NCBI GenBank assembly: GCA_963682025.1
Contig: OY821522.1
Coordinates: 29,624,959-29,688,958 of the forward strand
Direction of reading: 5' to 3'
Length of the DNA: 64,000 nucleotides
From: Cordilura impudica
Lineage: Eukaryota; Arthropoda; Insecta; Diptera; Scathophagidae
Below the pieces are notes generated by a model that had not been told where the DNA came from, ran no database searches, and saw nothing but the letters and a program-made list of their open reading frames with translations. Made by a program: the position numbers and the translations under genes. Positions 57,588-64,000 of the stretch are shown here, one piece after another. Every line of letters begins with the position of its first letter. Within the stretch, counting starts at the first letter, position 1.

Positions 57588-58091
57588 ATGCCAAAATTTT
57601 CAATACAAAACACATTAAAACGGGTAAAAGAACAGATAACCAATATATTAGAAGAGTTTAAATTTATATCATCTGAAACAGAAAAAATTCAAATCCAATG
57701 GAGTTATATCACAGAACAAAACTGGGATACAACACTGAATACAACCTCTTTATGGATTGAAAAATTCTATTGGCGAAAATCCATTTTAGGAGTTATCAAT
57801 ATTTGTATTGTCTATATTAGTTTTGTCTTTCTCAAAAGCCGAAGTTGAACGTTTGTTTAGTTTAATAGCTTTAGTTAAAAGCAAATTTCGAACAGAATAA
57901 AATCCGAGTTGTTATGTTCTGTAATACGTATAAAAGAAGGATTGAAATTGAACAATCGGTGCTGTCACACTTACAATATACCGAGCGATGTCGTTGATAA
58001 GAGTCGATCGTCAGAAATATATCAGAGCCAAGAAGAACTTGAACATGAAGACATCACAGAAATGTTAGATTCCATAAACCAATTATTCTAA
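57588..58091 (+). pseudogene. hAT transposase C-terminal fragment, copy C
   Basis: Frames 57588-57848 and 57909-58091. Here the first stop seen in copies A and B is a Leu codon, so the frame runs on to SFVFLKSRS before shifting near the ERLFSL motif (57850). This is closer to the ancestral sequence than A or B. Confidence 0.68.
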
Positions 58092-58419
58092 TATAATCGT
58101 ATCTTTTGATAATGTAATTTCTGTTATATTTTAAATAAAAAAAAAATCCCTCTAAAATTAAAATTATTTAATTTAAGTTTAAAATAAACTCAATTTGATG
58201 TTAATAAAAATTTCAGATGAAATTCAAAATAATTTTAATTAAAATTTAAAAAATATAAATCGAAACATATGTTTTATATTAATTTTTCGATTTAAAAACC
58301 AAAGAATTTATTAATAAGTATATAATTTTTCAGTATAAAGGTAATGAAATTTGAAAAAAAAAAATTTAGCATCCAGTACGTTTAAGCATCTTTTTTTGCA
58401 ATTTAGCATCTTTACAATT

Positions 58420-58600
58420 TCAAATTATGGCAATACTGTTGGTTTTAAAAGATTTTTTATAACAGTGGTTATAAGCATGACATGTACATATACTTAGATC
58501 TGATTTATCGCATTTTAATATATTTTCAAAAGCCTTGCATTTGCATTTATAGTCGTCACCTTTGACCTGCTCCAGCCATCCAACTAACTGAAGCAAAATC
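58420..58600 (-). pseudogene. hAT N-terminal zinc-finger fragment (antisense), copy C
   Basis: Matches 47657-47842 with a six-base insertion near 58478 and a deletion of about 18 bases near 58580 (loss of the RREA stretch). Minus strand. Confidence 0.42.
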
Positions 58601-59440
58601 TTTATGTTCTGTATTTCTTTAATGTGTTTTCAGCATCATCGAAAAACGAATCGAACATTTTTCTAAAATTAATTATGTTTCTAAAATTAATTATGTTCAA
58701 ATTTATAATATTTTAATGTTATGCACAAAACAGTGTTTTATACTTGTCATTGTTATTAAAGAATCCACATATTTACTTCCTTCATATTATAGAATTATTA
58801 CCAGACTTAAAAAGACTTTAAAGTTTAAAATTGAAAAAAATTATGCGATATTTAACAAATACATTCAAAATAGTTTTGACTGAATTTTTTGGCAGTTTTA
58901 GTTTTGCCTTGTATCAGTAAAATGTTCAGATATTAACTAAAAAAACAGTTTGTTAAATATTTTCATCTTAATTATCTTAATTAATTTAAAGACACAAAGA
59001 TAGATTTAATACAATAAAAAGAAGTAAGAGTTGAAAGTTGATCTATGCGGACTCACAAATGTGCCCTATACTAATAGGTTTGGAAAATTGAAAAGGATTG
59101 TAAAAAATAAAATGCACCTTTATATTAAAAAATTTAAATTAAAAAGAAAATTACAAAATAAACCATTTACCTGGTTAAACTTAATATTGTTTGTAATTAT
59201 CTGGATCAGGTTAGTATTTAAAATGGGATAAATCGGGAGTCATTGTGCCAATTTATGACCTAAAATATGTAGACACCTCTATAAAATGCTGAAAATTCAG
59301 AGCATTTGTTGTAATAATTCAGTAATAGGTTTATCAAAGTGTTTACATATTCAAATATTTCCAGATATTAATGTAAACGTAAAACCCAGGTGGTGGGTAT
59401 CAAAGATTCGGCATAGCCGAATTTAACACTCTTACTTGTT

Positions 59441-59532
59441 CATATTCTATTTTACATTTTTCATTTTCCGTTTTTCATTTTCCATTCTCAATTTTCTATT
59501 TTCCATTTTTCATTTTTCAATTTTCTTTTTTC

Positions 59533-59564
<32 letters not shown>

Positions 59565-59720
59565 TCCATTTTCTATTCTCTATTTTTCATTTTCTATTTT
59601 ACATTTTCCATTTTCCGTTTTTCATTTTCCATTTTTCATTTTTATTTTTCATTCTCCATTTTCATTTTCCATTGGAAAATTTCCATTTTTCGTTTTCATT
59701 TTTTCTTTCATATTGGCGAT
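59441..59720. repeat. TTTTCATT-type array, continuation of 53641-54577
   Basis: Same pyrimidine-rich mix of CATTTTTCATTTTCC units as to the left of copy C. The 113-codon Phe-rich frame at 59436-59777 is a composition artefact. Confidence 0.88.
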
Positions 59721-59889
59721 TTTTTTTATTATAACGTGATAACGATAAAAAATTATGTGCCAATACTACTAACATGAGCTATGTTCTGTGTTCTTGGTAT
59801 TGTTAATATATATGCATATTATTTTTGTGGCATTTTTTTTATGTTGTTGTACAATTATTATCTTCAACCACTAAACTGTTACAACAAAC

Positions 59890-60190
59890 ACACTGGGTTT
59901 TATGTTTTTTTTTTTTGAGATATCTACATATTTTTGCTCGTATCTAATCAAAATGATGCCCGATGTAGCCCATTTTCAACATCAGCCTGCTGGGAATTAT
60001 GGCAAATGATATTTTTGTAACCCTATCCAGTTAGATGGCTTTTTTTGTGAATGAGCGTGATTTCAACAGACAGACGGACTGACGGACAGACGGACATCGC
60101 TTTATCGACTCGAGCTGAGATAAGGATCAAGAATATATATACTTTATGGGGTAGGAAATTAGTTTTTAGATGCGTTACAAACGGACGTGT
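59890..60190 (-). mobile_element. HINE left-end fragment with GTCY tract
   Basis: CAGACAGACGGACTGACGGACAGACGG at 60068-60094 region, TATATATACTTTATGGGG and GGAGGGTATT at about 60192 match a HINE left end read on the minus strand. No right end. It is joined to the truncated HINE that follows. Confidence 0.55.
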
Positions 60191-60715
60191 GGAGGGTATT
60201 ATTTCGGATTTATTTCGGTGTTTGCTTTTTGGTCATCGTGGTTGCTGATCGGCATGCATTTAGGTTATATAACTATATGCATGCGTTTCCGGTTATATGA
60301 CATAACTTCTCGTTTAATTTAGTTCTTGCTAATTAAATAGCTCGCCCTAACCTCCATTGCAAAGGTAATGGTTGTGTAGGGTGGCTATATGCATTAAATC
60401 GTGCTAACGCTAATTGGAGATGGCTGTATAGTTTCTTTTAACTGGCCAAATATTTCTTCATTGCGGCCATATAGGTCGGATGAAGTAACAAAATAATAAC
60501 CAAAAAAAAGCTCTCTCAACGTTTTTATTAAAATATTGCCATATTTGGAAAACATAGAGAATAAATTTTTGATAATAATAATAAATAATCAAATTAGGGA
60601 TGCCAAACGCAAAAAACCAAATGTCCCAACCATTTTAAATAAAATAATTTGTTATCTTTATTTTCTGGGAAACTTCAAATATTCATCAAAAAAAAATTGT
60701 GAAAATTTATATATA
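60191..60715 (-). mobile_element. Truncated HINE right half, adjoining C'
   Basis: Reverse complement of about 3603-4115. It abuts the end of C' as its homologue abuts the end of copy A, so this junction is shared between the two loci although 56 kb apart. Not present next to copy C. Confidence 0.65.
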
Positions 60716-61555
60716 AACAAGTAAGAGTGTTAAATTCGGCTATGCCGAATCTTTGATACCCTCCACCTGGGTTTTACGTTTACATTAATATCTGGAAATA
60801 TTTGAATATGTAAACACTTTGATAAACCTATTACTGAATTATTACAACAAATGCTCTGAATTTTCAGCATTTTATAGAGGTGTCTACATATTTTAGGTCA
60901 TAAATTGGCACAATGACTCCCGATTTATCCCATTTTAAATACTAACCTGATCCAGATAATTACAAACAATATTAAGTTTAACCAGGTAAATGGTTTATTT
61001 TGTAATTTTCTTTTTAATTTAAATTTTTTAATATAAAGGTGCATTTTATTTTTTACAATCCTTTTCAATTTTCCAAACCTATTAGTATAGGGCACATTTG
61101 TGAGTCCGCATAGATCAACTTTCAACTCTTACTTCTTTTTATTGTATTAAATCTATCTTTGTGTCTTTAAATTAATTAAGATAATTAAGATGAAAATATT
61201 TAACAAACTGTTTTTTTAGTTAATATCTGAACATTTTACTGATACAAGGCAAAACTAAAACTGCCAAAAAATTCAGTCAAAACTATTTTGAATGTATTTG
61301 TTAAATATCGCATAATTTTTTTCAATTTTAAACTTTAAAGTCTTTTTAAGTCTGGTAATAATTCTATAATATGAAGGAAGTAAATATGTGGATTCTTTAA
61401 TAACAATGACAAGTATAAAACACTGTTTTGTGCATAACATTAAAATATTATAAATTTGAACATAATTAATTTTAGAAACATAATTAATTTTAGAAAAATG
61501 TTCGATTCGTTTTTCGATGATGCTGAAAACACATTAAAGAAATACAGAACATAAA

Positions 61556-61736
61556 GATTTTGCTTCAGTTAGTTGGATGGCTGGAGCAGGTCAAAGGTGA
61601 CGACTATAAATGCAAATGCAAGGCTTTTGAAAATATATTAAAATGCGATAAATCAGATCTAAGTATATGTACATGTCATGCTTATAACCACTGTTATAAA
61701 AAATCTTTTAAAACCAACAGTATTGCCATAATTTGA
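61556..61736 (+). pseudogene. hAT N-terminal zinc-finger fragment, copy C'
   Basis: Mirror image of 58420-58600; on this arm the fragment reads on the plus strand (GWLEQVKGDDYKCKCK and onwards). Confidence 0.42.
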
Positions 61737-62064
61737 AATTGTAAAGATGCTAAATTGCAAAAAAAGATGCTTAAACGTACTGGATGCTAAATTTTTTTTT
61801 TTCAAATTTCATTACCTTTATACTGAAAAATTATATACTTATTAATAAATTCTTTGGTTTTTAAATCGAAAAATTAATATAAAACATATGTTTCGATTTA
61901 TATTTTTTAAATTTTAATTAAAATTATTTTGAATTTCATCTGAAATTTTTATTAACATCAAATTGAGTTTATTTTAAACTTAAATTAAATAATTTTAATT
62001 TTAGAGGGATTTTTTTTTTATTTAAAATATAACAGAAATTACATTATCAAAAGATACGATTATA

Positions 62065-62568
62065 TTAGAATAATTGGTTTATGGAATCTAACATTTCTGT
62101 GATGTCTTCATGTTCAAGTTCTTCTTGGCTCTGATATATTTCTGACGATCGACTCTTATCAACGACATCGCTCGGTATATTGTAAGTGTGACAGCACCGA
62201 TTGTTCAATTTCAATCCTTCTTTTATACGTATTACAGAACATAACAACTCGGATTTTATTCTGTTCGAAATTTGCTTTTAACTAAAGCTATTAAACTAAA
62301 CAAACGTTCAACTTCGGCTTTTGAGAAAGACAAAACTAATATAGACAATACAAATATTGATAACTCCTAAAATGGATTTTCGCCAATAGAATTTTTCAAT
62401 CCATAAAGAGGTTGTATTCAGTGTTGTATCCCAGTTTTGTTCTGTGATATAACTCCATTGGATTTGAATTTTTTCTGTTTCAGATGATATAAATTTAAAC
62501 TCTTCTAATATATTGGTTATCTGTTCTTTTACCCGTTTTAATGTGTTTTGTATTGAAAATTTTGGCAT
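62065..62568 (-). pseudogene. hAT transposase C-terminal fragment, copy C'
   Basis: Mirror of 57588-58091 with identical translation, including the frameshift near the dimerisation motif. Confidence 0.68.
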
Positions 62569-62997
62569 TTTTTTAATACAATAATATTTTTTGGCAATCG
62601 ACTTTCAAATTCATTAAAAACTGTTGTTGGTGTTTACATTCTTCTATTTCAAAATGTTTTGTTATATTTGTTGAAAGAAACGAGCAGAGTGGTAAAAGGA
62701 GTAGTACACAAAATTACTGTACTACACTTTGAGAAATAAAAACATATCAATACCATTAAAATTATATATTCAAAAATTATGAAAAAAAAATATAAAAAAA
62801 AAAGATGTTAAAAGCAACTTTTTATTAATAAAAGATTCTAAGTTAGCATCTAGCATCTTTTGAGAAATTTTGGATGCTAAACGCCAAAAAAAAGTTGCTA
62901 AATCTAACAACTAAAAAGCTAAAACGGCAACACTGAAAACCAAGAACAAATATTCTGTTTGAGTTGTAACATCTCATTTGCAAGCCATTTTAATTAA

Positions 62998-63496
62998 GCT
63001 GCGTTCACACTATGTGTTTTGCTTGTGTTTTTCTTATTGTTTTAGCACGTGCAATTTGTACACATAGTGTGAACCCTTTCAAAAACTGTTTATGTACAAC
63101 ACATTTGGCAAAACATATGTAAATTTTTCAATTAGAGCAGGTTCTATTTTGGCATGACAACCATATTAAAATACAATACTGCTTGTGGCGAAAGAAAAAC
63201 AGAGTAAATTATAAAGATAAATATTGAAAGAAAAATAAATTGTTTAATATTAATTAACAATTAAAAAATATAAAAAATATATTACTTTATTTTTAACAAT
63301 AACTTTTTGTAAATTCACAAATTAAATCAGCTGTTGTTTACATTTAGAGGTTATGTCATACGGAAATACATATGTACGTTTGATCGCAAAATGATGAATT
63401 GTATATAAAACGCCAATTTTGACACATACGCCGAATTACGTATGGATCGTAAAACTGAATTTACATATGGAAAATACACATAGTGTAAACACACCT
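62998..63496 (-). mobile_element. MITE with TTAA duplication, second arm
   Basis: Mirror of 56660-57158, with TTAA at both sides. It was in place before the inverted duplication. Confidence 0.83.
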
Positions 63497-64000
63497 TTAA
63501 TTGTGTAAATTTTAAATGCACATCTAACCATATCAAAAAGATGAATTAAACAGAATTGCAAAAATATTTTTTTTATAATATCTGTATGTTTTTTATATTA
63601 TTCTTATGTAATTCTCATGATATTTTTATCTTATTTTTTATATTTACATAATTGAAATTGAAAATGTACAAATTAAAAATAAATTTAAAAAAAAGTAGTG
63701 TAGGGAAAAAAGGGAATTTTTTTCATAAGCGTAGAGATTTCTGAAAAAATCTCCTGGCATCACTAGTACCTGTTAAAAAAAAATGTAAAAATTCACAAGA
63801 CAACGCGACATAGACTTGCTTTGTTCAAAAGCTTCCATAAGACTGAATGAAATTGTTGCTTACTTTACTCTTTGGTGAGTATTTTCATTTTTGTTCGGCT
63901 GTATACATATAAGAAGCCAATTTGATTTCGGTTTACTCGTGCTGCTATGCATATGTTTGTGTGTTAACAAAAATATACGATATCCCAGTCATCATTTCGA

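Larger units (their letters stand above)
54578..59440 (+). mobile_element. Composite HINE-like element, copy C (complete, with MITE)
   Basis: Same termini as copy B. The GTCY tract is at 54712-54770. It retains a 170-base segment lost in B, carries a MITE at 56660-57158 and hAT fragments at 57588-58600. It sits inside the TTTTCATT array, which flanks it on both sides. An inverted near-identical copy follows at 60716. Confidence 0.65.
56156..64000. repeat. Large palindrome, arms at least 3.28 kb
   Basis: Position x pairs with 120156 minus x: for example the frame ends 57588/62568, 58091/62065, 59031/61125 and 56620/63536, and the last bases ATCATTTCGA pair with 56156-56165. Arms are 56156-59440 and 60716-64000, spacer 59441-60715. 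I noticed one substitution (near 56372), so identity is above 99.5 percent. The right arm is still pairing at the window end. Confidence 0.95.
60716..64000 (-). mobile_element. Composite HINE-like element, copy C' (runs off window)
   Basis: Inverted near-identical copy of 56156-59440 including the MITE and all hAT lesions. Its left end in the window is AACAAGTAAG, the complement of the element's right terminus. Confidence 0.65.

Noticed and set aside
59436..59777. 113-codon open frame
   Set aside because: Same simple-repeat artefact, and it crosses the end of copy C.
60045..60110. GACGGACA repeat as a tRNA or satellite
   Set aside because: It matches the GTCY tract of the HINE-like elements, with the expected neighbours.

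Overview
The window looks like repeat-rich chromatin from a higher fly (Diptera, probably a muscoid; genus not determinable by eye). Evidence: Bel-Pao and Ty3/gypsy retrotransposons with primer sites matching insect tRNA-Tyr, tRNA-Arg and tRNA-Lys, interspersed elements with GTCY repeats and terminal hairpins typical of fly Helentron-related (HINE/mini-me/DINE-1) sequences, AT-rich base composition and spliced transposase exons. I found no intact host gene, rRNA, tRNA or CRISPR array. Nearly every stretch is a transposon or a simple repeat.

Left flank (1-4533): the 3' part of a composite HINE-like element (copy A) whose hAT-transposase remnant is tandemly triplicated (819-bp unit), a truncated second HINE, and exon 1 of a decayed BED-finger/hAT gene.

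Centre (4534-43206): a nest of five LTR retrotransposons. B0 is an old minus-strand Bel-Pao element with an env-like gene (4534-43206, target duplication ACAGT), sitting in an intron of the BED/hAT pseudogene whose exons 2 and 3 lie at 43560-43895. B0 is split by E0, a non-coding gypsy-type LTR element (9096-39533, minus). E0 is split by L, a Ty3/gypsy element with 1.3-kb LTRs (12368-38867, minus, duplication CCGT). L carries two plus-strand Bel-Pao elements: E1 (14473-21126, duplication ATTTT) in its 3' internal region and E2 (29042-38331, duplication CAAAG) inside its 5' LTR. Approximate hand-counted LTR divergence falls from the outer to the inner elements, as nesting predicts. All five are broken by stops, frameshifts or deletions.

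Right flank (43212-64000): a HINE-like composite (copy B, 44241-48718), a minus-strand HINE (49204-51392), about 2.4 kb of heptamer and TTTTCATT-type simple repeat, a second composite (copy C, 54578-59440) inserted in that simple repeat and carrying a 0.5-kb TTAA-flanked MITE, and an almost perfect inverted copy of C (C', 60716-64000). C and C' form a palindrome with arms of at least 3.28 kb and a 1.27-kb spacer, open at the window end.

Most notable: the five-layer nest; an extra zinc-knuckle/Arg-Gln-rich ORF with a strong 3' splice site in E2; an inverted LTR fragment at the end of L inside its target duplication; the palindrome; and HINE-like elements carrying hAT-transposase pieces in opposite orientations.
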